Of a stretch of DNA of 64,000 nucleotides, positions 24,271 through 35,099 are shown in pieces. The notes beneath the pieces were generated by a model, which saw nothing but the letters and a program-made list of their open reading frames with translations, was not told the origin of the DNA and searched no databases. The first letter of the stretch is position 1. The number at the start of each line of letters is the position of its first letter. Source of the stretch: Arenicola marina (Eukaryota; Annelida; Polychaeta; Arenicolidae); NCBI GenBank assembly GCA_964019135.1, contig CAXHSH010000416.1, positions 1,173,201 through 1,237,200 of the forward strand, read 5' to 3'. Position numbers and translations under genes: made by a program.

Positions 24271-24490
24271 TCTGGGCTCGCGTTAGCATTCGCCAATAGC
24301 CATTTGGCGAGAAAATTCGGGATTTGGCGATAGGAACTTCCTGGACACTCGCCAAAATGGCGAATATAAAATTTCAACTACAAACACATAACCAATTCAT
24401 AACCAATGTATTTAGCTAAGTTTGGCTAATGTTTTTCCACGGAATTAGCCAAATTGGCTAATGAAAAAAATATCCTAGCGCGAGCCCAGA
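24271..24490. mobile_element. Short non-autonomous TIR element (MITE-like), 220 bp
   Basis: It starts TCTGGGCTCGCG and ends CGCGAGCCCAGA, a 12-base perfect terminal inverted repeat. The flanks share CAC on both sides, which could be a 3-base target duplication. Internal words CGCCAAATGG/CCATTTGGCGA and TTAGCCAAATTGGCTAA are themselves inverted repeats. No coding capacity. Confidence 0.65.
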
Positions 24491-24859
24491 CACTCCAGTC
24501 TTTATTTATCCCAATTTTACCACTTAATAATAAACCCCTACCCCACCCCAGCAGAGGCAGCAAAATGAAAATTGGCGAGGTAGATGCAGGGGGGGGGGGG
24601 GGAGGGGGCAGAAAACAGAGTTATAAAAAGGGGGGCACATATATACATTAGGGTCTGAAAAAGGGGGTGGGGGCATGCCCAGGGGGGTTGGGGGGTCTCG
24701 ATCAATCTCTCACAGTGTGTGGGCCTGGGAGGGGGGGGGGGGGTGCGCCAATGCTAACCATCTAGGAGCAGGAGCGCAGCGGATGAGGGGTTGGGAGGAG
24801 GCAAAGGGGTGTGAATTTCGTGCTGGTTTAATTGTCACGTAAATTTACATTGTATTTAC

Positions 24860-25138
24860 CTTGTTTTCCTTCGCAATGGGGGTAGCGGCCTGACGTTTAC
24901 GAGGCAGTCTAAACTTTGTCTGTGACCCTGCTCTTCTGTCCTTCTTTACTCCATTAAATTTCTTTAAACGCTTGACACATTGGCCACAGACAAATCCCGT
25001 CACGCGCCGAAGATGGGGAAAGACTGTTCTTGCTGTGTGAGGGGTGGTGACTTTCAGTAGCGTGAATCGCCCGTACGTTTTTTTGTGTACCTTACTTGAC
25101 AAATTGGAATCACACGCGATGCAAAAACAGTCCTCCAT
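24860..25138 (-). CDS. Probable 5' exon with a C-x2-C / C-x2-C zinc-binding module
   Basis: From ATG 25138 the frame begins MEDCFCIACDSNL and continues for 93 codons to a clean splice donor (AACAAG followed by GTAAAT). The cysteine pairs CIAC and CGQC are about 50 residues apart and the second is followed by VKRLKKF and a strongly basic tail. This spacing suggests one zinc site of a ZAD- or THAP-like N-terminal module, but I do not recognise the family. The open frame extends upstream to 25450 without domain signal. No later exon is visible on the minus strand before the G-rich stretch and the MITE at 24271-24490, so the gene may be truncated or have distant exons. Confidence 0.45.
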
Positions 25139-25449
25139 TGCTGAGATGGCGATCCACGTGTGAGTGTTGACAAACATTTGATCTGACTCTGCGCGCGCCG
25201 CGAGCATTTCACAACTTCCGGAAAGACAAGTGGCGAGCGGCGGGCGATTCGAAATTTGTTGTGTGAAGAAAGATTGACATGTCATGGAACATCGGGTCTG
25301 TTGAAAGATATCATCGGTGCTATCCAGTAACATAACATCTATGGAGTTAAAAAATACTGGATTTGGCGGTGAGTGTTGCTTAGTTTGCTTCACAGAGATG
25401 AGGAGAGACGGCAACCCAAGGCGTTCCGCGGTCAAAGACTTGCTTCGCA

Positions 25450-25500
25450 CTGTGGCTGTAGACGGGCCCTGTCAGATTTTTGCCCGTCCTACAGCCACAG
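25450..25500. repeat. Inverted repeat CTGTGGCTGTAGACGGGC / GCCCGTCCTACAGCCACAG
   Basis: Two arms of about 18 bases, one with a one-base difference, enclose a ~14-base loop just before the satellite begins. Confidence 0.75.
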
Positions 25501-25523
25501 AAATGGGGCTAGTCTTTATCTAT

Positions 25524-27235
25524 CGTCCAATTAGTTCCCGACTTTTCTCAAACATGACCGGCATAGCCTGGCACTAAGTCCCATACAGGAGATGTAGCAC
25601 AGAGAACATGGTCAGGTTTCGTACATTCGGCGTTCTTTTATGAATTTTTCTTGCGTCCAATTAGTTCCCGACTTTTGCCAACCAAGGCCGGCCTCAGAAA
25701 GCTGATTAGAATCTCTAACTACCATGTACATTTTAGCCTGGCACAAAGTCTGTTACACGAGATGTAGCTCAGAGAACTTGACCCCTTTTGTCGCTTCTGC
25801 GACGCATTTAATAACGGTTTTTTCAAGACCGATATCAGAAGAAAGCTTATTAGAACCTCTAACTACCATGTACATTTTAACCTGGCACAAGGTCTCGTAT
25901 ACGAGATGTAACTCAGAGAACTTGACCCCTTTTGTCGCTTCTGCGATGCATTTAATAACGGTTATTCTCCGGCGTCCAATTAGTTCCCGACTTTTGCCAA
26001 TCAAGACCGATATCAGAAGAAAGCTTATTAGAACCCTAACTACCATGTACATTTTCGCCTGGCACAATGTCTCGTATACGAGATGTAGCTCAGAGAACTT
26101 GGCCCCTTATGTCGCTTCTGCGACGCATTTAATAACGGGTTTCTCTATTGCGTCCAATTAGTTTCCGACTTTTGCCAATCAAGACCGATATCAGAAGAAA
26201 GCTTATTAGAACCTCTAACTACCATGTACATTTTAGCCTGGCACAAAGTCTCGTATACGAGATGTAGCTCAGAGAACTTGACCCTTTTTGTCGCTTCTGC
26301 GACACATTTTATAACGGTTTTTTCTCTTGCGTCTAATTAGTTCCCGACTTTTGCGAATCAAGGCAGGCCTCAGAAGAAAGCTGATTAGAACCTCTAACTA
26401 CCATGTACATTTTAGCCTGGCACAAAGTCTCGTATACGAGATGTAGCTCAGAGAACTTGACCCTTTTTGTCGCTTCTGCGACACATTTAATAACGGGTTT
26501 CTCTATTGCGTCCAATTAGTTTCCGACTTTTGCCAATCAAGGCCGGCATCAGAAGAAAGCTGATTAGAACCTCTAACTACCATGTACATTTTAGCCTGGC
26601 ACAAAGTATCGTATACGAGATGTAGCTCAGAGAAATTGACCCCTTTTGTCGCTTCTGCCATGCATTTAATAACGGTTTTTCTCCGGCGTCCAATTAGTTC
26701 CCGACTTTTGCCAATCAAGGCCGACCTCAGAAGAAAGCTGATTAGAACCTCTAACTACCATGTACATTTTAGCCTGGCACAAAGTCTCGTATACGAGATC
26801 TAGCTCAGAGAACTTGACCCCTTTTGTCGCTTCTGCGACGCATTTAAAAACGGGTTTCTCTATTGCGTCCAATTAGTTCCCGACTTTTGCCAATCAAGGC
26901 CCGCCTCTGAAGAAAGCTGATTAGAACCTCTAACTACCATGTACATTTTAGCCTGGCACAAAGTCTCGTATACGAGGTTCTAATCAGCTTTCTTCTGACA
27001 TAGGTCTTGATTGGCAAAAGTCGGGAACTAATTGGACGCAAGAGAAAAAAACCGTTATTAAATGCGTCGCAGAAGCGACAAAAGGGTCAAGTTCTCTGAG
27101 CTACATCTCGTATACGACAGGCTAAAATGTACATGGTAGTTAGAGGTTCTAATAAGCTTCCTTCTGATACCGGTTTTGGTTGGCAACAGTCGGGAACTAA
27201 TCAGACACAAGAGGAAAAGCCGTTACTATATACAT
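25524..27235. repeat. Satellite, ~179-base unit, with terminal inverted units
   Basis: Unit starts marked by CGTCCAATTAGTTCCCGAC are at 25524, 25654, 25973, 26151, 26330, 26509, 26687 and 26866, so the period is 178-179; one copy near 25830 lacks this segment. Each unit contains TCGTATACGA, a perfect palindrome. At about 26977, inside that palindrome, the orientation flips and 1.4 more diverged units run in reverse to ~27235. Peptides read from it, such as MYILAWHKVSYTRCSSENL on + and KMYMVVRGSNQLSS on -, are repeat translations and not genes. Confidence 0.9.
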
Positions 27236-27335
27236 TGCAAAACCGATAAAAAATATCCAGTTCTATCAGCTAGACCTCTTATATGGGACTTTGTGCCACT
27301 TGTGTACTTAAAACGAGAAGTACAAGGCGATCCCT

Positions 27336-27437
27336 GGGCCCGTAAGTTCGAAACTCCAGGGGCAAAATATTTCGCCCTAGAATAGGACATTAGCGTGGAG
27401 CAATATTTGGCCCCCGCGGTTTCGAACTTACGGGCCC
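27336..27437. repeat. 102-base fold-back element
   Basis: GGGCCCGTAAGTTCGAAAC at the left is complementary to GTTTCGAACTTACGGGCCC at the right, and the inner parts (GGGGCAAAATATT / AATATTTGGCCCC) also pair. It may be a very short MITE; no target duplication is clear. Confidence 0.75.
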
Positions 27438-28189
27438 TGGTCACCAAGCCAACGGGTTTGTAGCCGGGGGATACCACAGGGGCACGTGCCACCTGTATCT
27501 CCCCCTCTGGATCCGCCACTGAATATTATATCTTTCATCATGTCTTTCATGATATTCATTTCATTCAGGACCTCTGCCCACAGCCCCCCCACCCCCCCCC
27601 CCCCGCTCGCTGATTTACGGCACCTGGGTTCTTGACATATTTAAGCTAATATACACTTGCAAACTAAGAACATTTACCTTTATTGTTTCCATCATTTGAC
27701 GATACTAATGGCGTGTTCGATTTACATGAAACCAAAACCGGTTTGCCGAACTGACCTTTCGACAGGAGAAGAACCGGGACCGGTTTGCTCGAAACCGTGA
27801 AACTATCGAGTGAGCTGGTTTGACGGTTTCGGTTCCGCGAAACTGTCAGTTCAATCAACACACATCATAGTTAATCATAACTGTAATGAATAGAATTCTG
27901 GACAATAGTATGATACTAATTTCTTAACGGACAGTTCAATCGCAGGTAGAAAATGAAACAGACGGCATATTTATGCTGGCATGACTTCATTAGCACATGA
28001 CCATTCGTCCATTTCCAATATACATGAAGCTGTAAACAAATGGAACTATATGTTCGACTTGAGGTGGTCAAACCGTTAAAGCCGATGTGGCTACCGCCAA
28101 CAGCGTCTTGCTTCCAAGCACACCCCGCTCATTAGCAGAGCAAAGCGACGACAACACCCGGGACGACTGACTGAAATTATGTTGGGCCG
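27438..28189. other. Non-coding stretch
   Basis: C run at 27585-27604. Region 27720-27850 carries several CCGGTTT/AAACCG and GTTTCG/CGAAAC words in both orientations, a weak inverted repeat. No gene seen. Confidence 0.4.
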
Positions 28190-28510
28190 CTGTGTTGGCC
28201 CCCCCCCCCCCCATCCGCTCGGTCGAGGTTTTACCATCGAAATTCGCTCGGTCGGGGCGTTTTAATTTTTCGCGGCAACCCGTCTATGAACCCACATTTT
28301 CAGAGCCCCCCCCCCCCCTCCCCCTCCCACCCCGGTCAGAAGTTTTTAAACATCCACTCCATAGGGACATATTTTTCATCACAAATATCCACTCTCTCAG
28401 GCATCAAGGCACCGCACGGAACCCTCCCACCAACTTTGTATACAAGGCCTCCCCCCCCCCCCCCGCCCCCGGGGTTACTGACGGTTTAAAACATTCTGAG
28501 ATCCCCACCC
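28190..28510 (-). repeat. Dispersed G-tract repeat (minus-strand copy)
   Basis: Read on the minus strand it has the family order: GATGAAAAATATGTCCCTAT, a G run, GGCTCTGAAAATGTGGGTTCATAG, then GAGCGAATTTCGATGGTAAAACCTCGACCGAGCGGAT and a further G run. This matches the copies at 62697 and 63775. Overlapping proline-rich open frames are consequences of the C runs. Confidence 0.8.
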
Positions 28511-29086
28511 CTCCCGCTGTCATTTGCCCGGTGAGATGGTCTTGAATGCAAATTAAACATCAATGGAACGCTGAAAGAAATTACACTTAAGTTGTGCTTT
28601 CAAAGATTTTAATGCAACGATGTCACTGATCTGGTAAAGTCAGACCATTTGAAACAAACGACCGTTAAACTACCATGACATGCTGTTTGATGTGATGTTA
28701 AATCCGTACTATACATTTCCCAAGCAAAAATGTGCGCGCGCCCAACGATTATTTCTTCCGGTGCGTCCAATCAAAACATGGCGCCCGCGGCAGCCCAAAA
28801 AGCTAGGAAATCACACTGCAGAGAGAAAAGTTATCAAAACACAAACATCAAGCAACGTCATATCCCAAATTGGTAACAAATCATCAGATAATAGGTTACC
28901 TTATGTAAATATGTAGTTCATTGCTAAATATCGAGGTGAAAAGTAGTTTTATGACCGTGTAAAGGCCGACCAGATTTGGGGCGCGATTCTGCTAATGGAA
29001 AGAGATTGCTAGGAGATGTAACGTAGTTCCGCGACTGGACCCATATCGAAGCGGACTACGTTACATCTATGGAACTAGGGTGTTCC
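28511..29086. other. Non-coding stretch with one hairpin
   Basis: The only structure is an inverted repeat, AGATGTAACGTAGTTCCGC (29014-29032) with GCGGACTACGTTACATCT (29051-29068), directly before the element remnant at 29087. Confidence 0.55.
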
Positions 29087-29228
29087 TTGGCGCAAGTGCC
29101 CCAGGTAAGCCCGCTTTCTAGGGGCACAACGGTGTCCATGCAAAGGTATTTAGACGCCAGTCGGGAATCGACTGTCTGTAGCCTTTATCATAATGTGTGC
29201 GCGTACAATCATAATCCTTACCACAGGC
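29087..29228 (+). mobile_element. Diverged single end of the 729-bp TIR family
   Basis: Starting TTGGCGCAAGTGCC it matches the first ~140 bases of the element at 33911 with about 80% identity by eye, including CTAGGGGCACAACGGT and GGGAATCGACTGT. The other end is missing, so this is an old truncated copy. Confidence 0.8.
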
Positions 29229-29844
29229 GCTCAGATCTGCTGACAGAACCCCCGAAGTAAATAAACAACGCCCCCCTCTCAGGCACCGCCTATAATAGAA
29301 AGAAAGGTACCGCTCTTGTTTTGCAGCGCCACAGACAGGCCCTCGCTTCCACTGGCCCTAGCGACCCACACACAACATTCACAACGCATCTATCACCTCA
29401 AATCAACTCCATAGAAGTTTAACTCTTACCACATCTAATGTCTGATGCCTGACATGTCCACAACTTAGCACAAATCGGACATTTTCCCAACAACTTGCAA
29501 AACAACAACACACTCGGACAGATCCCTCGACCACTTTCGCCAGAAACGTGCCAGTGCGCAACTCAGAGTGAGCATTCCGGTGACGTCTTTACTTCCGGCC
29601 TGTGCAGAAGGCGTGTGATTAACTTATTTCCGGCGGGGGCATTCACAGGCACAGTAAATCAGTGGAGGGGGGAGACCGGGGGGGGGGGGGGTAGGGGGCC
29701 CCACAACGCATACTAAACACACAAGGTGTCCAACTCCCGCTCGAACTGAGCGACAGGCACCCGCTTCAACCCCCAATATCGCACCTTAATCGCGCTTGAC
29801 GGGCCCCGTAAATGCCTAAGTCGGATTTCTAAGTAATTTATTTA
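29229..29844. other. Non-coding stretch
   Basis: GC-rich in part, with a G run at 29679-29690. Small open frames (29495-29716) have no recognisable domain. Confidence 0.4.
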
Positions 29845-30744
29845 TTTACTAAGGGACTAAGGGCTCCGGTGGAGTCGGAGTAGTCGTAAAAGATACTCTT
29901 TGCAGAATTTAAATGTCAGGTAATTGATAAAGCGGAAGGTATTCTGGGAATTGAGTTAACGCATAGATGTAACGGTTTCCGTTTGGTGTTGTTCGCTTGC
30001 TATCTCCCGCCTGAGAACTCTACTTGGGGTAAAGATGCTTCAGCCTTCTTTTCACATCTAATGGCTGAGATATATTTATACAATGAGGCCGATATGATCA
30101 TGATTTGTGGTGATCTAAATGCTCGAGTTGGTAAGGAGCAAGATGTCATTGAAGGTGTTGATGATGTGCCGACAAGGGAGGTTCTCGACAGTACAAAGAA
30201 TGGTCATGGTGAATCTCTGCTTGGTTTTCTGCATGACAGTAAATTATGTATGTTAAATGGGAGGTTACAAACCGTAGATAACAATTATACCTTTGTGTCG
30301 ACTAGAGGTAAATCCGTGGTTGATTACATCATTGTGCCACATGACTGCCTAGCGGCGTGTAAAGCCTTTAAGGTACAGTTGGTGTCAGACCTTGTCACAA
30401 ATAATGGTCTCAGTACTTTAGTTACAGATCAGTGTAAACTTCCAGATCACTCCGTTCTTACCACGGAATTTTGGTTTAGAAGCCCAATAGAACCGTCCGA
30501 AGAAAGGACCGATCCTCTGTTGTTTGCCAATGTTAAATTATCGGGAGAAAAGAGATATAAGTTAAGAACCATTCCCCCGGCTTTCATGTCTACCGAGAGA
30601 TGGGGTAGAATAATGATAGAACTGATTGAGAGTATTGAAAAGGTTAATCGAGAACAAGCTGCGATCGACCAGGAGTATGAAAAATTATGCAAAGCAATAC
30701 TGAGTGAAATGGACGAATATCTGTCATTTTCACAAAATATATAA
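29845..30744 (+). pseudogene. Endonuclease (EEP fold) part of the non-LTR ORF2, truncated
   Basis: The frame from 29983 contains MICGDLNARVG, KSVVDYIIVPHD and LPDHSVLTTEF, the late catalytic motifs of the apurinic-type endonuclease that nicks target DNA. About 45 codons upstream (29845-29982) continue the domain after one frameshift, and the first catalytic motifs are missing. Beyond the stop at 30744, sequence to about 31000 still reads in pieces as the basic linker to the reverse transcriptase (for example KHSKPYWSDHLTSLWRERS), so two or more frame breaks separate it from the downstream frame. Confidence 0.85.
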
Positions 30745-31019
30745 GGTGCTAAGCCCAAATTAAAACACAGTAAACCTTACTGGAGTGATCACTTAACTAG
30801 TTTATGGCGCGAGAGGAGTGAGAAAGAAAAATTTTATGTAAAGTGTCAAGACAAAACAAAGACGACAAGGCTGAGAGAAAATTTTAAACTTGCTATGAAT
30901 CGATTTGATAAGGCCCTCCGAAAGGCGAAGAGACAACCCAATACAGCTATGATAAAGATATCAATACAGAGAACCCGCGAGAATTCTGGAATACCTTAAA
31001 AACGCTCGGCCCTAGAAAA

Positions 31020-33173
31020 ATGAATGCCGTCCCACTAAAAGTTAAAATGGAAGATGGCCACTATGTGGTGTTAGATAAATGGCGTGACGAGTTCACAACC
31101 CTCTACAATAATAATAATCAGGGTGAAGATGGTAACGACCATTACCTAGAGGCAATGGCTTATAAGGACTTTTTAGAGAGAGAAACCCTATCTGGTCAGT
31201 GGCCAACGAATACCGATATAAACCGCGACATTGAACTTAGTGAGGTACAGCTGGTAACGTCCAGACTGAAGACTCGAAAAGCGGTGGGTGTAGACGGTAT
31301 CCCTAACGAGGTGCTCAAACACAGTAGTATTTTAAAATGTCTGCAAGTGCTGTTTCAGCGATGTTTCGACTTTGGTATGGCTCCGACGTTGTGGGCGCGT
31401 GCTATAATCAAGCCTATCCCAAAGAGTGCACTGGTGGATCCATGTGTGCCGCTAAATTATAGAGCCATAAGCCTTATTTCATGTATAGAAAAGGTGTACT
31501 CAGCGGTTCTCAGCAGGAGGATCACGCATTACTGTGATGAAGCTGATATTCTTGTAGAAGAGCAAAACGGATTCAGGAGTCCTAGGAACTGTCTTGAACA
31601 TATATACAGCCTGAATAGCATCGTTAATGGTCGAAAAACCAGCGGGCTCTCAACATTCGCAGCTTTCATTGACATGGAGAAAGCCTTCGACCGTATAGAC
31701 CGGAATCTATTATGGCTCAGACTGTTACAATATATCATAGATGGCAAGGCTTATTTGGCTGTACGCTCTTTGTATCGTGATACACAAGCATCGATAAGGG
31801 TAAATGAATTATGTACACAGTGGTTTAATGTCAATTACGGTGTCCGCAAAGGTGACACCCTTTCACCCACGCTTTTTAATCTGTATATCAATGATTTAGC
31901 TGTTCAACTGAAAGCACTAGATGGTGGAATTAAGGTTGGCAATGAAACAGTATCTATCCTACTATATGCTGATGACATTGTACTCCTGGCGGAAAGTGAA
32001 GATAAGTTACAGCAGATGTTAAGTTTTACATGTGAATGGTGCAAAAAGTGGAAACTAAGCCTTAATATAAATAAGTCCGGTATCGTTCACTTCCGGCCTC
32101 GTAGGCGTAGACGAAGCATGTTTGAATTCCATTTCGGGAATCAGAGAATATCGCTTGTCAGTAACTATAAATATCTAGGAGTTATATTTGACGAGCACTT
32201 GTTGTTCCTTGAGTGCTCTACGGTGCTAGCTGAATCTAGCGGGAGAGCCCTTGGAGGTATTATCGGTGGCTTTAAATCCCTTACAAACGTAGGTTACGAA
32301 ACGTTTACTCATCTTTACCACGCAGGAGTTGTACCCATCTCTGACTATGGAGCCGGAGTATGGGGAATGGGTAGACACGCTAAATGTAACTCCATTCATT
32401 ACAGGGCCATGAGGTATTTTATGGGTGTTCATAAGTTCGCACCCATAGAGGCTATTACTGGCGACATGGGGTGGATGATACCAAAGTACAGACGATATCT
32501 ATGTATGCTACGGCTATGGAGTGTTTTAGTGAAATTACCAGAGTATCGCTTACCGAAAATAATGTTTAATTGGGAATACGGACGAAAAGAAGGAACCTGG
32601 TGTGGTGAAATAGAGTCTATACTAGACAAACTGGGGATGATTAATCTATTTGAAGCTAAGGAAGTTTGTAATCTTGATGTATGTGCTACCCGTCTAACAG
32701 ACCTGCAGAATATTGAATGGAAAGAAAGCGTGCAATCAAAACCTAAGCTTAGAACTTACATAAGGTTTAAAAGTCACATCGAACCAGAGCCAGATCTCCG
32801 GCAATACCTGAGCAGAGGTCAGCGAGCCCTCCTCGCACAATTCAGGTGTGGTATTTTACCGTTGGAACTCGAAGCGGGGAGATTTAGAACGAAGAAAGAT
32901 CAACACTCTAACCGGTACAGGAGGAGGGAAGCGCATGAACACTTACGTCAGATATGCTCATCCGGGGAGGTGGAAGATGAGGTACACTTTCTTTGCTGCT
33001 GTCGGGAGTATAGTAGTCAACGTGAAAACCTGTATCGGAAAGTATCTCATCCTGATTTTATGGCCCTGTCTAACTATGATCAATTGACTCATCTAATACA
33101 AAACTACTGGAAAGAGGTAGCGCAATTTTTAAGCAATGCATGGATGTCCCGGCGTAGTTTGTTATATAACTAA
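31020..33173 (+). CDS. Non-LTR reverse transcriptase with zinc-binding C terminus
   Basis: A 717-codon open frame. Residues ~85-100 carry KAVGVDGIPNEVL. Palm motif A is FIDMEKAFDRID near residue 220, motif B is GVRKGDTLSPTLFNLYIND near 278, and the catalytic YADD sits at residues 316-319 (31965). A NYKYLGVIFDE motif follows. Near the C terminus ICSSGEVEDEVHFLCCC gives the C...H...C cluster also found in the decayed copy at 5035-7680. The active-site residues are intact, but the protein lacks its attached endonuclease because of upstream frameshifts. The clade is probably I/Nimb-like or a neighbour; I could not assign it precisely. Confidence 0.9.
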   Translation: MNAVPLKVKMEDGHYVVLDKWRDEFTTLYNNNNQGEDGNDHYLEAMAYKDFLERETLSGQWPTNTDINRDIELSEVQLVTSRLKTRKAVGVDGIPNEVLKHSSILKCLQVLFQRCFDFGMAPTLWARAIIKPIPKSALVDPCVPLNYRAISLISCIEKVYSAVLSRRITHYCDEADILVEEQNGFRSPRNCLEHIYSLNSIVNGRKTSGLSTFAAFIDMEKAFDRIDRNLLWLRLLQYIIDGKAYLAVRSLYRDTQASIRVNELCTQWFNVNYGVRKGDTLSPTLFNLYINDLAVQLKALDGGIKVGNETVSILLYADDIVLLAESEDKLQQMLSFTCEWCKKWKLSLNINKSGIVHFRPRRRRRSMFEFHFGNQRISLVSNYKYLGVIFDEHLLFLECSTVLAESSGRALGGIIGGFKSLTNVGYETFTHLYHAGVVPISDYGAGVWGMGRHAKCNSIHYRAMRYFMGVHKFAPIEAITGDMGWMIPKYRRYLCMLRLWSVLVKLPEYRLPKIMFNWEYGRKEGTWCGEIESILDKLGMINLFEAKEVCNLDVCATRLTDLQNIEWKESVQSKPKLRTYIRFKSHIEPEPDLRQYLSRGQRALLAQFRCGILPLELEAGRFRTKKDQHSNRYRRREAHEHLRQICSSGEVEDEVHFLCCCREYSSQRENLYRKVSHPDFMALSNYDQLTHLIQNYWKEVAQFLSNAWMSRRSLLYN

Positions 33174-33889
33174 GACATAAAAACAAACAAACTTCAACTT
33201 CAATTTAGTCAAATACTATTATTGTATCGTATTGATTTATTTAATTGAATTGAATTTCTTTTTCTTTCATTTTATTTTTCTTCGTGTGTTTTTTTTTTTT
33301 TTTTTTTTTTTTCTTCTTTTTTGGCCGATATGCGGCAGTCCTAACACCATCAATTTCAGAGTCACTTGTAAGCCCGGTAGGGCTGGGTGAGGGGTTATAT
33401 TTTGTGTTTAACTGGTTGTAATATTATCAGTTGTATACCTCATATGTGACTTAAATAAACAATTACTTACTTACTTAAAGCCACGAAATAAGTTTACGTA
33501 ATGTTAATGGTTACTAATGGACTGGCGGTATGACGTCTGCCGGGTCCCATGTAACGAAATGTAAAATTTACTAAATAAGACCAAAAAAATAAGATTCACA
33601 TAACTAAAAAAACGTGTCGCTTCTGGTTAATTGTGGGGGTGCACTACACATTGAAGTACAAGTTGAAACGCATAGTCATGCCTATGACCATAAACGGTAT
33701 TATATATTATGAAAGATATATGTCTCGCGTTTATTAGTGAATGCGTGTCAAAATATCAAGCACCATTTAAATCCCGGCCTGGCACGCTCAAAATTGTTGA
33801 CAGTAATACTACATACCTTAATGAGAAAAGATAGCTTTAGACCATGGGATGCATCTTCATTTTCACTCTAATTGTTTATTTCGTTGCAG

Positions 33890-35099
33890 AATACAAGTCA
33901 TGGACCGAGGTTGGCGCAAGTGCCCCCAGGCAAGCCCGCTTCTCTAGGGGCACAACGGTAACAATGTTAAAATCCTTCGACGTTAGTAGGGAATCGACTG
34001 TAGCTTTTATTATAATGCGGGCGCGTACAATAATAGTGCTTACGTATTCTATATACCTTGTTCTATCTTCTGACATCAAGAAAGTGTGTCAACACTAGAT
34101 TGTTCCAGTCATATTTTCGCGAACAAATGTTGGAACATGCGACTTTTCCCTACCAACCGCCATGTATATGCAGCGCCACCTGGCGAATCCCGCCACCATT
34201 TGAACCATATGTAGTCTGGGTCCCAAACTTTGTAACAGTCAATGACCTGTGAAAGAGGGCGCTGCTGTTGTCGTTAAGTTCAAAGTGAGCGACTGACAAG
34301 GCCCTCTAGCGGAGAGTCATATGCTAACGGAGAGGAGGAACCAACTCGCATTCACAGGTACCGACATCCGCCAAAAACAAATGTGGCGGATGGCTGGTCG
34401 GGAACAGTTGTGTGCTCCAACATTTCTTCGCGAAAATATAATCGAAACAACCTAGTGTCGACACACTTTTTTGATCTCAGATGATAGAACAAGGTATATA
34501 TAATACGTTAGCACTATTATTGTACGCGCCCGCATTATAATAAAAGCTACAGTCGATTCCCTACTAACGTCGAAGGATTTTAACATTGTTACCGTTGTGC
34601 CCCTAGAGAAGCGGGCTTGCCTGGGGGCACTTGCGCCAAGGACCGAGGCAGACTGCAAACTGTTATTTCAGTTGCGCACGGACAGGGAGAAACAATTCTG
34701 CAGCCATCGCGTCCATGGAAAGTTTGGAATGCAATAGCACACGATATGTGCATTGAAGGCGTTATTGTAGATGGTCGAAGGTGCCAAACGAAATGGAAAG
34801 CGATAAAACGGGAGTACCGAAAGACTGTGGACAACAGACGAAGTGATGCGGGTCGAAAAACCTGCACATTTTACGATGAGTTTAACGAATTGTATGGACA
34901 CAAAGCGGGTACGAAACCCAAAGTGGTCATGTCAAACCTGACAGGTAACACAGAGACCAAAAAGGAAGCCAACTAGAACGCCGAGAACACTGACGTCGGA
35001 CAGCCTCCCAGACGCAAGCTGCGATCACCGATCAAATCCCCCACCTTTGAGTGGCTGGATAGGTACGAGCGCCAAACTGTGTCCTATGGTCAGGGCTAG
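33890..35099 (+). pseudogene. Myb/SANT-like (trihelix) exon split by a TIR element
   Basis: A splice acceptor (TTTATTTCGTTGCAG, ending near 33890) is followed by codons reading YKSWTEADCKLLFQLR, but a 729-bp element is inserted inside the WTEA segment. With the element and one copy of its 9-base duplication left out, the domain resumes with RTDREKQF. After a one-base shift it continues as PWKVWNAIAHDM, RRCQTKWKAIKREYRKT and CTFYDEFNELYG, a complete Myb_DNA-bind_4-type fold. A TAG at 34974 interrupts the tail, after which the same frame continues with SPIKSPTFEWLDRYERQ to a stop near 35099. The exon is therefore broken three ways. It may be a transposon accessory gene or a host regulator; other exons were not found. 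Confidence 0.75.
33911..34639. mobile_element. 729-bp long-TIR element with 9-bp target duplication, copy A
   Basis: Starts TTGGCGCAAGTGCCCCCAGG and ends with its complement; the arms pair for about 260 bases, nearly perfectly over the first 150. It is flanked by GGACCGAGG on both sides (33902-33910 and 34640-34648). Long TIRs and 9-base duplications are hallmarks of Mutator-like (MULE) non-autonomous elements. No coding capacity beyond chance frames. Confidence 0.9.

Larger units (their letters stand above)
29845..33476 (+). mobile_element. 5'-truncated non-LTR retrotransposon
   Basis: Contains the C-terminal two-thirds of an endonuclease, a reverse transcriptase, a zinc-binding tail and a 3' untranslated region with a 26-base T run (33286-33311). 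It ends in AATAAACAATTACTTACTTACTT, a short simple repeat typical of elements that lack a poly(A) tail. The left limit is where endonuclease similarity stops. No clear target duplication was found. Confidence 0.85.

Noticed and set aside
25724-26872. Open frames on both strands with MYILAWHK or KMYMVVRG repeats
   Set aside because: They are translations of the ~179-base satellite and restart in each unit.
28192-28545. Proline-rich + frame of 117 codons
   Set aside because: Produced by C runs in the minus-strand G-tract repeat.
33844-34252. Small + frames inside the 729-bp element
   Set aside because: Identical frames occur in both copies because of sequence identity; they lie in the TIR arms and have mirror frames on the other strand.
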